Source: Xiphias gladius (Eukaryota > Chordata > Actinopteri > Istiophoriformes > Xiphiidae). Taken from it: 64,000 nt of DNA. The notes beneath the pieces were generated by a model. The model was not told the origin of the DNA. It did no database searches and saw only the letters and a program-made list of their open reading frames with translations. The translations under genes and the position numbers were made by a program. The stretch covers positions 13,760,206 through 13,824,205 of the forward strand of contig NC_053417.1 in assembly GCF_016859285.1 (NCBI RefSeq), written 5' to 3'. Positions within the stretch are counted from its first letter, which is position 1. Each line of letters begins with the position of its first letter. Positions 41,501 through 54,060 of the stretch are shown here, in pieces.

Positions 41501-43177
41501 TAACTGCCTTGTTAAAGCATACTGTTTCTAGCAGGCAGTTATAAATGCAAAAATCCCTTCCTGTCTGCTACAGTTACTGTGGTTCCTTGGCCAGCTTCCT
41601 TGTTCAGCTGTGTTGTGTTTTATGACGACTGCTTTGTTGACTTTGTGGTGGGACACAGAGACTGTGCAACACACGGGACCATCACTGTGTTTGATGTGGA
41701 CGAAATGTTACCCCATCACCGGGTACTTTACCCAGCCCTGCTGAGTCTGCTGCGCCTTGCAGTTATTCAAGGAATAGTTTTGTTTTTATACCCCACTAAA
41801 CTCTCACAACAGTTTATTTTGGCTTTCCAAGAAGGTTGCCTCTTTGTTTCCTTTGCTTTATTTTTGATCATTCTATGCTGCTCACTTCATTATTATAATA
41901 ACAATGAAACCAAAACAGTAATGAAACACATGTCTAATGTATTTTGTCTGAATATTTGTAACCCTTTATAATGATTCAAGATACTATGCATGCTTGTGAG
42001 TGAAAATGGCACACAAAGATCATTAGAACACAACAAACAAAAGAAATTACACAACCAAAACAAGAACCAAAACAGGTAATCACCAGGGCAGAAACCATGC
42101 TGTGTCCTCTAAGCCCTCAAGTGTCTGTAATGAGTCATAAGTCAGCATGATAACTTTGACAGAAACAATTCCATGAACAATCTTTAAGTGTGTGTACAGT
42201 CATCTGAACAGGACCGAGGGAGCACAAGAGGCAGATTTGACTCATGTCTCCCTGAAACAGCGGACAGGAGTGTTACTTCTCCTTCACCAAACATTTGATC
42301 AAAATCCAGACTCTTAGTCACCATTGGAAGTATTTCTTGCATTCTGTGTCAACAATTGTTCACAGCGTAGCAGTCTAATAAAGTTTGGTAAAGATAATGA
42401 GGCAGAAAAGAAATCTTACAAATAACATGCAAATATAAATATTTGTAACATTTTTAGATGCATTATAGTGCTTACAGATGCTGAAAGGGCAATAATAGTG
42501 ATATTGGCAATCCTCATAGTGATGTTTCACATCTAGGCCAGGATGAATAATACAATATACTAGGTTGGATTAAAGTACGTCATTCCAAGATGACTCTGAT
42601 ACTGTGACAAATATAAATAAACGGACAAAACAAAATGTAGTAAATAGTTGTGTTAATCTGACACTCCTGAAACCTTGAATCAGTTTTATGGCTTCATCTG
42701 GTTCACATTAGCAGATGATGACTTTTCTGAATCTGATATGGGGAAATGAAGTTCCACTACACTGCCAGGGATCAAAACACAGTGCCACGTCAACTTGATC
42801 AAAGCTGTTTGAAAATACATACAAACCATTTCTGCTTATCACTGTTTTCCTTCCCCTTGCTCCAGCAGTGATTCTTTGTTGGCAACCACAGACCAAAAAT
42901 GCACACTTCCTCTGCTTCCACTCAGGTACTCTACAGGATTGGGACACAAACTGATGACTGACACAGGATATGACAGAGAGTCTTTTAACCAAAGGGATGC
43001 ATGTAAACTAATGTTTGGCAATGACTTGGTATAGATACTTACAGTACATGATTATAACATTCTCAGTGGTTTGTTGGGTAACTTTTGGCTTTGAGAACCA
43101 GACATCTGTTCATTTTAGTAGTGTACATGGATATCAAGTCAGTAATTGAGGGACATACATATAGATATATATATATA

Positions 43178-43320
43178 TATTTGTTTTTGTTTGTTTGTTT
43201 TAGCGTTTTCTTCCTTTATTAGATCGTGACAGTGGAGAGATGACAGAAAACAAGGGGAGTGAGAGATTTGGATTGACATGCAAAAGACGTTCCCGGCCAG
43301 AAGTGATACTGTAGACAATT
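43178..43320 (-). mobile_element. tRNA-type SINE, partial, minus orientation
   Basis: On minus it reads GTCTTTTGCATGTCAATCCA, then CTCCCCTTGTTTTCTGTCAT and CTCTCCACTGTCACGATC, then AATAAAGGAAGAAAACG and a degenerate A-rich tail. This is the body and tail shared with the 48.0-kb copy (TTGTTGCATGTCCTACCCC...TTTTCTGTCTGTCTC). Confidence 0.5.
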
Positions 43321-46300
43321 TGTATGAGTTCATGTTATTATATAATATCAGTAAAAAGCAGCAGACGGGTTTAGCCAAGAGCCATGCCACAGCCAGAGGG
43401 TTGAGTAAGTCTGCTGAGGCGTGGGCTGCCAGTACAGAACAAGTCCAGGCAGGCGGAGTTGTGCTGACTTTATGGACAGCCATCTTCACCACCACTGTTA
43501 AAAACTAATTACTGCCAGTCATAAGCAATGGCCTTTATGGGTGTTCCATCCTCTGCCATTTAGCCACAGCCACAGGATGTCACTCCCTGGGCCAAGATGG
43601 GAGCTCTGATTGCACCAAATACTATTATTGCTTATTTAACTCCATATGGAGCCAGCTTCCATAACTTTTTTTAAAGACTTGTTTACAAAATCTGCCACAA
43701 GAAACAGAAGGCCTGTAAAGCAAAACAGAAACAACGCTTTGTTACAGATAGCATCGTGTGAACTGTCATCCAAACAAAGTGAATTTAGGAGGTCATGTAT
43801 GATAAAGTCCATTCAACAGGTTTTTTACAACCACAGTTTCAGAAACTGAGGAGGTTGGGAATTTTCCCTTCCTTTCCTTTCCTGATAAAGGACAAGCAGC
43901 TGATAGTGGGCGGGAAGTGAGTCAGGCTCAGCACTTCAGCTACCTCTGCACACTTTGGCTAAGACTTGTTTAGGCAGGCAATTATTTCTCCTTTTGATGT
44001 GTGTTTGTGGGGTTTGAGCTCTGTGTTACCGCATGTAGGGTTGCAGAGGTTTGAACTTGTGTAACCTAAAATAAATGCAACATTTCCCTGCAGGACCAAA
44101 ACCTGGATCGTTGCGAACACACTGTGTCATTTTCCTGTAACGCAGCAACTTGAACCCTGACATCGCTGTTAGTGGTTATACATCTACTGATGACGCTTCC
44201 TGTGTCACTGCAGTGGACAGCAGTACAGCTAGCACAACATTATCTCAAGCATTGCATTTTAACCATAAGTAACTTGTGTTAAATGCTAGAGGAGTGAAGC
44301 CATAAATAAAACGCAAACTGATTTCACAGTCTGTTTATCCTGCAGGTACATTATATTGAAGTTCATGAGTGGGTCCCTTGACAACAGAAACAAGATTTTA
44401 GGCACAGTGACGGCGTGTGGGTGATTTTATGTGGATGTGGGAACATTTTCTGGATCATACTTTTAGGATCTCTGTGAGATAATCAACAACTTCAAACAAC
44501 TTTTTCATGCTCACAAATCTACAATGATAAAAAAAATGTTGTTTATGATAAAAATAGATGATAGACTATCTTGTAAATTCTACTCTGCATTCTTTTGAAG
44601 TGCAAATTCTTGGTTTAGTTTTTGCTTTGCTGAACTGTATAAAACACGTCCAATTTAAGCATGGGGTCCTACATACTGAACAACAATTTTTGTAATGTGG
44701 AGTTCAAACCTGCACCATGTTACTACCATTATAGAGGAAAATGATTGTAATTCATAATCTTGTGGATTTAGTGTCTGTCTGAGCAGTGTACCAGATGGCT
44801 GAATTTGTCATTACGTGCAACAGTGCACTGAATCATGAAGTTTTTGTTATAGTTCCTTTAATTCCTGTTCCAAGATATAAATCTAGATATGTCTCGGGGG
44901 TATTAATTAGTTTTTTTTCAATGAGCCAAGCAGGTCTTTGGAACTGCCATCAGAAGATTTTAAATAAAAGTCTACGGATGCTGAACTGGCCGTGAGGACC
45001 TGTGGGAGCAGCTTAATGAAGGAACCAGATGTGACCTTTGCACCCTCCATCAGAGAGCCAGATCAACAGCTAGTCCTCCTGGCACTGCTCAGTTTCAATC
45101 AATCATAATACCAAAATAATCTTTACCAGCAGGTGGCACTCTGGGACAAGGACAGTCAATGCAGAAGAGAGTTAGAAATAGGGCTCTGCTACAGGGAATT
45201 AGTGCCAGGAATAAATATACTTTTAAAGCAGTATCAAGCTTCAACAGTCACATACTGTATATGGAAAATCTCTAATTTACCTAAGGAAGTGAATCATGCT
45301 GCTAACAAAGCAGAAAAAAATCACTGCTCGATCTGCTCCATAAAAGCTTCCTTTTGAATGAAATCTTGTGCACCATTTATTGCATATTGTCTTTATTCAG
45401 GGTTTACACAGCAGGCAATTTTCCCTGCATTTTACAACCTTGCTTCAAGGCTGTGCCTTCAAAATACCTCCCGAGGCTGAGATTGGATTAAAAAAAAAAG
45501 AGAGATAAAATATTGATGTTGTTCTAATTTTGTAAGCCTGTTTGGTGAATAATTGATTGTTAGGGGAAATGAATTTGTTTTATTTGCAGCACCCTAATGC
45601 TGTTTTATTGAAGGGTTTTCAAACATACTGTAAACCCTTATTGCTGTTTCTCAGAGGTTCAGCTGGTTTGGAAGAAACTGTTTCTAAAGGAGTGTAAAAG
45701 ACAGCTGATCAATCGCACAGTTTCTCAGCAGCTTTAGGCTAAAAATGATGGCAGTTAATCTGTTTTATGTTATTGCTTTGCTATACTGCAACTCTTTATC
45801 TAAAACATGTTGCATCATTACATCTTAATAGGCTGTGTTCAGTTGTTACTGAGTGCACATTTTTTCCATCTGCTGAAAATTTGCATCCTCCCCTTTTTTT
45901 TTAATCTTCTTGAGCGTCTCATTAGCTGTAATGCCAACTGGACATTGGTGTTCCCACACTGCTGTATCATACACAGATGAGTCTGACACAGATGCTCTTT
46001 CAGCACAATTGGTGGCCTTGTTTTTATGACTGATTGCTTTTCTGTGAAATCACACATGCAGAACAATGCCAGCAGTCAACTGTATGTGATGGGGGATATT
46101 GTTCTGTGTTTTACTGTATAACATCATCAAACTGTGAATGCTAAATCACAGAGTTTCTGTAAGTGTTATCTCTCTCTCGGCCTTTAACGGTCTGTGTTGG
46201 AGCCATGTTACAGCTGTTCTCCACGACAGATAAGGCGATGGTATATAAAGTGTTCTGACAAGTAGCTCTGTTTCCTGTTGTGCAACAGCACCTGGGGCAC

Positions 46301-47989
46301 AACACTCTTGCTTATTCATGACGCCTGATCAAAGCCCAGGTAGATCAAACTGCGACACCATTTTTAATGAAAAAAAGCCCTTCTCCAGGACATAAATATC
46401 ATACCATGCATTTTCTACTCAGCCTTCCCTCACAAAGGTACAGATATTCATTGGGGAATTGAACAGTTTGTGTCGGCTAGAGCTTCTGCCTATGTACAGA
46501 GCAAAATATTGACCTGAGACATGGTTGAAGCAAACAATCTGGAAGAAATATTGATCCAAATAGGTGCATTTCACCAAAGGAGAAAAGATCAGGTACAGAA
46601 GTGTGGAGGTCAGACACACTTTTGTTATTACAATAGTCTGATATTAATGAATAAAATCAGAGTTTGCTATACCCTGAACCGGATTTGTTTTTAATGCATA
46701 ACCTGAATATGAAGCAGTGTAAAGAGAGGCTCCTCTCATTCCCTCAGGATCTGCAGTTAACAGCCACATTAACCCCAAGGACAGTAGTTCACTGCAGGAG
46801 AAGGTCACCTCTGCTGTTCTATTGGAAATACACTGCTCTGGTATTTCCTTTCTTCTTATTTGTAGTTCTTATCTAAAGTCTCCCTCCACTTGATATTTAA
46901 TTCTGCCCTGAAACTGACCCACACGATAAGAATAGAATGATAGACTGAATTATTAGTGATATGCTGTATGTAAAAACTTCCTACAACTAAACCAGACTAT
47001 TGATTCGATAGCTTTCTGTTCAGTATTATATTGCATGAAAGTGGGCACATGTTCAGTGTGTTTTTTTGCAGTATGGATTCTGGACATGTTATGTGTGGTA
47101 TGTGGCGAGTGAAGTGAATCTGTTGACAGCTTGAAAGCTGGAGACCTCGCAGACACAGCCAGAGTGAGCAGGCCTCTCTCGGATTACATGGTCTTTCCGG
47201 GCAAATCAAACGACGCCAGATATCAAAGGAATTCATACACAGAGGAGAGAAATGGGTTGTCAGAGCTGTGACAACTCTCAACTGTTATCTAAGAGCCACT
47301 CGCTGCATTATTGCAACATGGAAATGAGAATTCTGACAGCACTGCTGAGCTGCAGCAAGGTACCAATAGAAAGTTGAGATCCAGGGTTTAAAGCGTTGAT
47401 TGCTGTGGAATAATTATAACTCAGGAAGTGCTGACTTGTCGAGAGGACTGAATAGGCAGAAACAAACCCATATATCGTTCTTTTTTTTTTTTTTAATTAA
47501 TTGAATAGATGCACTGGGTGGAAGGATGGTTGTATGAGTGTATCCTCAGCATAAAGGAACTGCTGATTTTATGTGAGGAAAGAACAGATTGATTGGCTAT
47601 TAGCACTTATCTTTAGACCAGTATTTAATTTCTTTCTTTCTTGTTGCTGGGGGCAACAGAAGTAAGCTGTAAACACAACAATGACATATTATAACCTATT
47701 AAGTTGATATGGCAAAACTGTTAGCAAATAGCAGATACATAGAAACATCAGCATTCATTTGGAGTTTTTATGGGCCCCTGATGAATGTCTAGTATTCACT
47801 CTTTGTTTAGCTCTGCATTGGTCTGGCTAACTCTGGCTGTCCGGCTCTTTTGCTACTAAATGCTCAAATTTCATCACTGGCTAATTGCTTTGAAATAGCC
47901 GCCTACTTCTGCTGGAAACAAAGATGAGGGAGGTCAGACTGAGCCAAAACACTTTAAATGCAAGATGGAAGGCACCCCAGCTTGCAACT

Positions 47990-48178
47990 AGCCTACTGGT
48001 TAAGGCGTGCTCCACATAACCACATCATCCACGAATCAACTCATGGCTGAAGGACCTTTGTTGCATGTCCTACCCCTCTCTGGTCCCATGTTTTCTGTCT
48101 GTCTCTACACTAACTGCCAAATAATGGTAAAATGCCTGAGCTAATAAGTTAAAAAAAAAACAAAGCAAAAGAAAAGTT
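47990..48178 (+). mobile_element. tRNA-type SINE, plus orientation
   Basis: The head has an A-box-like CTGGTTAAGGCGTGC and a decayed B box (GAATCAACTC). The body includes GACCTTTGTTGCATGTCCTA and CCATGTTTTCTGTCTGTCTC, and the end is an A-rich tail. Structure matches the common teleost tRNA-derived SINE of the GTTGCATGTC...CTCTCTC type. Confidence 0.55.
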
Positions 48179-50284
48179 GCTAAGCAGGAAACCAAAACAA
48201 TGAGCTGAATAGAACTGCAGATTCATCTCTTCTAGTGACCCCTTTCACATACAAGTAGTCTTGTGATCCACTATTAACATAAAAATAGCGATTGTAGTTA
48301 CTTTAAAATGAGTGCACTTGGAGTTTGTAGGCTACTTGACTGTGCAAACCTGTCTCCCAGAAATAATGTTAATACAGTATATTATCAGTTTGCAGTGAGA
48401 ATCACTACCTGGTTTATGTTCAGAAGCAACGTTGGGATGAGTCACTGCATGGAGGTGGTCAGGGTGGGTGCTGGGTGTACAAAGCATACGATTTTGACAC
48501 TGGAGACCGGGATTCTCCCCGTCTGTGGTTATGTTTAGGCGTAAAAAAGCACTTCAGTTAAGGTTCCGGAAACTTCATGAATTTGGTTAAATGTTGATAA
48601 ACACATGTCTCATGCTGAAAGTCACTGAAGACTTTTTCTGCCTTAAACCAGATCAGAAGTGCTGTGAGTGTCTATAACCATAAAAAAAGTCTAGTAATTT
48701 TCTCATTATGTTTGTAGAAAACATAATCTGATCAGCATCACATTTCCTTCAAAACATATTTGCTGTTGCATATCAGTTTTATATGAACATAATTTCTGGG
48801 AGACATGGTTGGACTGTTCGCTAGGTAGTCATATTTGTGCCAGAAGTCGTTCATCTACCTAGGAATTAACATAAAACAATAATATCACAAAAATGTATAT
48901 TCCACTTTTGGATTCAAAATTGTAAACTTAACGTATAAATACCTATAGAAAGCACGTAATTATTATACATTTATTCATCCACTTTTTTTTTCCTAAAACG
49001 TGTGTTATGTACAGTCCACCTGGCCTATACACTTGGTACACAAAGCAAGATACAGGTGGTGTGCATTGCAATAAGGTTTCTGTAAACAATGTCATTTCAG
49101 CTATCCAAGCATCAAAATGTTCACTGCTTGTTCCTGCCAGAAAGATGTTTGTCGAGACAGCTAGAGAAAATGTTTTAACCTTACATAAGAGATTGTCACC
49201 CACTTTGCAGAACATCAGTGAACTGTCTTGGCCAGAGCTCTGAGTCTGCACAAGAGACAAAACATAATTACTTTACATTCTCGTACAGTGTTTTTATGTT
49301 ACATAGTTTAATTAATAAATCTATAGATGGCCGCAGTTTGGCAGTATGCAATATGTTGAGCTTACAGTGTAGTAAAGATACTCACAATCTTCAGGTTGTC
49401 TTTTCTTGTCCAGTCCATACTAATTAAAATACTGAATAAGGCCATGGAAGCCACTGTCTCTAGTGGTAAGTTGTGATAAGGTCATTACCAGTCCACATAG
49501 GGGGAAAAAAAGCAAAATCCCACTCTCGCCACCAGCTGTCATGGAGGCTGGATAAACATGAGCTTTTAGTGCATCTTGTCTTTCTCCCCCGTGACTAGCT
49601 TTCATCCTGCAGACACGAGTCTCCTGCACGCAGCCTCTAAAAGGTTAAAACCTCCCATTCCCTCCAGCTGCTTGTGTCTTATCCCTGTCCATCTCCTTTG
49701 TAATGGATCGGTACTGTTGGTTCACTGAGGGACTCAGCTCCAGTGGGGAAGAGTTAAGGGATTACAAAACCCTTCTATCAATGCATACACACCTCATTGC
49801 TGCAAAAATCTCTCTCATAATGCTACTTGCTCTGCCACTGTTGTGGTATTTAGACCCTGAAGAAGAGATGAGCATTCACAGCTGTGCTGCTTTAGTCTCT
49901 TATTTACATTATTATTACATTCAAATTGTGCGCCAACTGTCAGTTTAAACATACACAGAGTATTACAGTATTAAGATGAACCTGCTCTATTGAACGTATA
50001 AATGTTCATTCTATAGCAAGTTTTGAGATTTTATAATCTGATACCGACCAACCACAATAACTTATATTGCACATTTTGTAATGTTCACACCAACTGTTTC
50101 ACCATAATGAACAAAACTATTAAAGCTTAACGTCTTGAGTCTGTTACTAAGATAGACACAGTCACTGCCAGAACAACTTCCATTATTGCAAGTTTATAGA
50201 TACCCTTTTTGCTTTTTCTTTCTTTTCTGACCAAACTTTCAGTAAATCCACTCCTCCTGAGTTAAGATAAATGATCTTCCAGTA

Positions 50285-50290
50285 TTTATT
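50285..50290 (-). terminator. Possible ADORA1 poly(A) signal
   Basis: AATAAA on minus only 47 bases past the stop codon. A longer 3' UTR using a later site is equally possible. Confidence 0.35.
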
Positions 50291-50336
50291 ATCCAAGATG
50301 CCTCAGGCACTACAGCGATCAGCTCCATCCCTTGGC

Positions 50337-53242
50337 TTAGACTGCATTCTGCTCCAGTAAGGGCGGATGTTCTTTAGGTAGCTGCAGCGGTTTGGTCCTC
50401 TGGTTCTGCTGCTGCTCAGGTGGCGGCAGCTGCTGTTGTGCTGGATCAGAGTTAAGGATTTCTTTCTGAGGCGGATGTAGTTGTGTCGCCTGCTGTGGCT
50501 CTGGATTGGGCATCTCTTTCCTGTCACTGGGCTGAATCTCCAGAGCTGGTGTGTCCTTGCAGCAGACGTACTGCTGCCATATTTTCCGGAAAGCTGTGCG
50601 GAACTTCTTAATGCGGAAAGCATAGACAATTGGGTTGACAGCGGAGTTACCATGGGTGAGCAGGATAGCGATGTAGAGGAGGACTATTGGCTTCTTGCAC
50701 TCGGGGCAGAAGAGTGTGATGCAGTTGATGATGTGGAGGGGGAGCCAGCTGCTAGCAAAGAGAAAAAGGACCAGAGCCAGAGATTTAGCAAGATTCAGCT
50801 CTTTGTCATAGTATTTGTTGGGGTCTGTGTGACTGGTGGTGAACTTCTTATTGTTAAGTTGTTTGTGGATCATGTAGAAGATCTCTGCATAGATGACCAG
50901 CATGAGAAGCAGGGGCGGCAGCACCCAGCCGAAAAAGTTAAAATACACCATGTAGTCCATGCTGATGACATTTTCAAACTGGCAGGTGATAATGAGGTCA
51001 GAGCTGATGGAGCCATTCTGCTGAAGGCGTCTCAGGTTGTTCCAGCCTAACATGGGTGTGAGCCCCACGATGAAAGCCACTGTCCAGCATATCACCACTG
51101 CCAGCCCCGCTCGCCGAGGGGTCACCACCCGCTTGTACCTGCAGGAGCAAACAACACGGCATTATGTCTGCACTTTCTCTCGCAGCACTGCCAGGGATTG
51201 CATGCTTTCTTTGTTACATTTTTTTTTTTTTTTTGGCAGCATCCTTGGGCTGACAAAATGTGTGACTCACAAGAAAGAGTTATCATTTAAACCACAATCC
51301 CCTTGACGCTTTACACACAGCTCCTTGCAGCACATATTTCCACTTGAACAAGACAGTCTCTGCAAACGCTTATCAGTAAACCTTGCCCTTTACAGCACTG
51401 CTGCATTTCATGCTTCTTTTGTTTAGGGTAAAACTGAATTATAGTTCTTAAAATTGGTTCAATATTACCTACTAATTTATCACAACAGTACACTGAACAC
51501 GAGCTACTTGGTGTGCAACAACAGGCTTTACAGGTTTGGTTTTTTCATCATTTATAGTGTTTTATGGATAAGAAGCAGGAGGTAGAGGATGGTAAAAGAT
51601 GAAGAGGCTCTAAAATCTTATCACTGCTGTTCTGTGACCAGGAAATGACAGAGACTCAGCATGATACTTGCCTAATTCAATTCAATTTGATTCAATTTGA
51701 TTTATTTAGCGCCAAATCATAACAGCGGTTATCTCCGGGCACTTACCATGTAGAGCACGTTTAGACCATACTCTTAATAGTTATATTTACAGAGACCCAA
51801 CATTGCCTAAGGCCTGGAGGAAAAAGCTTATCTGAACCAGCATTGTTGGAAAGTGTGTAGAGTAACAATTGATTCCTTTTGTATTACCAAGGGTTGATAT
51901 TTACAATATCTGATGATGTAATTTCAAGGGAAATGTTAGAAATACAATAACTTGACCTTTGCTGAAGCGTAGAAGAAAACACTGCAACTTGGCCCAGCTG
52001 TCACAGATTAGTATTGATTAGGGACGTATGTGTTAAGTTAGGTTTGCATCCGAAGCACGGCAAGAAGATTGTGAATCAAACAATGAGGCTGGGGACCGGC
52101 CTGCTCGGAAGAGATCCCATACCAGTGTAACAGGGAGTGTGAGAAAAAATGAGTAACCTCAGCACTTTGTGGACTGAGAAGCAAATTTCTGATTTAAATA
52201 ACGTGGGCAAGGACTCACTGATTGTACTGATAAAAGTTGCTTTGACAGACACAACCATGCACTAAGTTTGGATGACTTTATGCAAAATAAGAGAGAGAGG
52301 TCAAAGGCTAAAGTGCATGAAAAAGTGCTATCATAAGCTTGTAAGACTTGCTGGCGTCTTAGACGGGAGATTAAAGTCTGGGGCTATCACAGACACAATA
52401 ATTTCCCCTCATCTACCAGGCTTATTTTTCTAGCTTTTGGGCAACACTAATCAGCCTCTTGTTTTAGCCTTGCATGATAAATCACTGGTGGTCATGTGCA
52501 TCAAATACAAAGAGGGGAGACTGAACACAGCAAACCTGAACTCTTTTGTGCCCTCCAGAAACACAAAAAGAGAATCTCCTGTACATAACCCCACCCCAAA
52601 TATACTAATTCTGTCACTGCACTACTTTCCACACATATTAGAGATTCTGAGGGACTAATTAAAGCTGCTGGTTGATTAGACGTGCTCTGGTTAGCTGGCA
52701 TGTCAGCACGGGTGAGTCAGATCTATATGCATGTAAAGGGACTGGCTTCCTGTGAAGTGAAGCACGACCCATGAGGAAATCAGTGCCTAGGAACAGAGCA
52801 CTGGAGCTCATCATCGCCATGTGGCACATGTATTCTGAGAATAAGCGAATCTATGCCCCGGTCTCCTCATTTTTGCACGTGGGCTGTGAAAACCTCGTTA
52901 CCTGGTCGGGATCTTGACCCTGAGATAGCGGTCAATTGCAATAGCCAGGAGGGCCAGGATTGAACTCTGCGTCAGCACCAGAACCGTGCACGCCACGAGC
53001 AGGCAGCTGTAAAAGTGAGTTTGAAGTCCGATGCTGATAGTAATGGCCAAAGGGATGACGAGGGCTCCTACTGCAATATCCGCCAGAGCCAGGGAGACGA
53101 TGAAACAAAACGTGGTATCTCGCAACGATTTATTAATTTTCACCGCCCAGACCACCATCACGTTCCCGATCACAGACGCGACTGCAATCACCACCTCCAT
53201 GCTTATGTAGAGCAACTGTGCTGACAGAAGTGGTCCGGGCAT
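50337..53242 (-). CDS. adora1: Adenosine A1 receptor
   Basis: Two coding exons on minus: 52902-53242 and 50337-51138, with the intron after the third-helix DRY region (VKIPTR|YK), as in adenosine receptors. Total 380 residues. Class A GPCR marks: GNV in helix 1, LALAD in helix 2, DRYLRVKIP after helix 3, ECL2 TCQFENVIS with the ligand-contact Phe and Glu, LPLHIINC in helix 6 (Asn 6.55), [14 protein letters not shown] in helix 7, and CC after helix 8 for palmitoylation. Helix and loop sequences match A1 rather than A2A, A2B or A3. The receptor couples to Gi/o, lowers cAMP and dampens neuronal and cardiac excitability. About 70 residues rich in Gln and Pro follow the CC, where human A1 has about 17. 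Which fish paralogue (a or b) cannot be told. The 1.8-kb intron carries a LINE tail. Confidence 0.95.
51673..51840 (-). mobile_element. LINE 3' end in ADORA1 intron
   Basis: On plus it begins ATTCAATTCAATTTGATT, then TTATTTAGCGCCAAATCATA and TTTACAGAGACCCAACATTG. Read on minus, this is the teleost LINE 3' UTR ending GGCGCTAAATAAATCAAAT with an (ATTGA)-type tail. The same tail occurs at 57275. No coding sequence remains. Confidence 0.6.
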
Positions 53243-54060
53243 CCTGGCAGATGATTATGTCCTCGATAACAAGACGGATTTAAGTTAAGCAGCCCAGTGA
53301 GAGGCCAACAGAGAACTCCTTGATTTTTTTTTTTTTTTTTTAATTTTCACCACAGTGTTTTCCGAATGAGCTGTGCGTCCATCAGTTCAACGGCGCCCAC
53401 ATTCTGGTGGTTATCGCATCAAAGTTGCAGAGGAAATCCAGTTATTTTTTAAGGGGGGGAGCGCGTTAGCCAGCAGCATATCTAAGGATGCGGGGTTTTC
53501 CCTTGGAGCCGGTGTTGTGGTCTGGAGGCTGTGGTGTGTCGCTCCCGCTCTGTGCCCCGCGCCTCCGGTCGGCTGAATACACCTGCTCCTGCTGAGAGCA
53601 GCATCCTCCCCAGTGCGCTCCGATTTATCCAAGAGTGGTGCTTTATCTCCGGCAGTCTGCGTTTAAATTTAGACTGCTTCAGTTGAACAACGCAGTTTTC
53701 CACCAAGCAAATGAGAAACTATCTTGTGAAGAAAATCGCGCACAGTTGCAGCTCCTGCGCTGGCGGGTGCGTCCTCTCTCTTTCTCTCTCTCTCCCTTGT
53801 TGTGCTTTCAATAAGAGCAATAATGCAGTTGCCCGAAATAGCAGTGTGATTTTTTTTCCTCGCCCCTTTCGTTCTGCTCAGATTGGCTGTCTTTGTTTCT
53901 GTGAAATATTTAATCCTGGTTTCACTCGGTCTTCATCTGTTTCCTGTGGTGGTCGTGACAGCTTCATTTTTGATGCAGAAATAAATACATGCCGCCGTAG
54001 CCTTCCGCGGGACCGTCCCAAGGAAGTCAGGTAGTGATTTGATGATTTGAACTCCCTCTT
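53243..54060 (-). promoter_or_regulatory. ADORA1 upstream region and probable 5' UTR/promoter
   Basis: It is moderately CpG-rich, with a T run at 53324-53342 and a CT-rich tract at 53770-53800. The exon containing the ATG probably extends into this stretch. No TATA box stands out, and further noncoding exons cannot be excluded. Confidence 0.35.

Larger units (their letters stand above)
38650..50280. other. Intergenic between MMP9 promoter and ADORA1 3' end
   Basis: About 11.6 kb without a supportable gene. It holds two tRNA-type SINE copies (43.2 and 48.0 kb), homopolymer runs and scattered short open frames. The longest frame, 41579-41971 on plus (130 codons, preceded by an acceptor-like CTGTCTGCTACAG), has no family resemblance I can see and turns low-complexity at its end. 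Confidence 0.4.

Noticed and set aside
50481-51050. 189-codon plus-strand frame
   Set aside because: Antisense shadow of ADORA1 exon 2.
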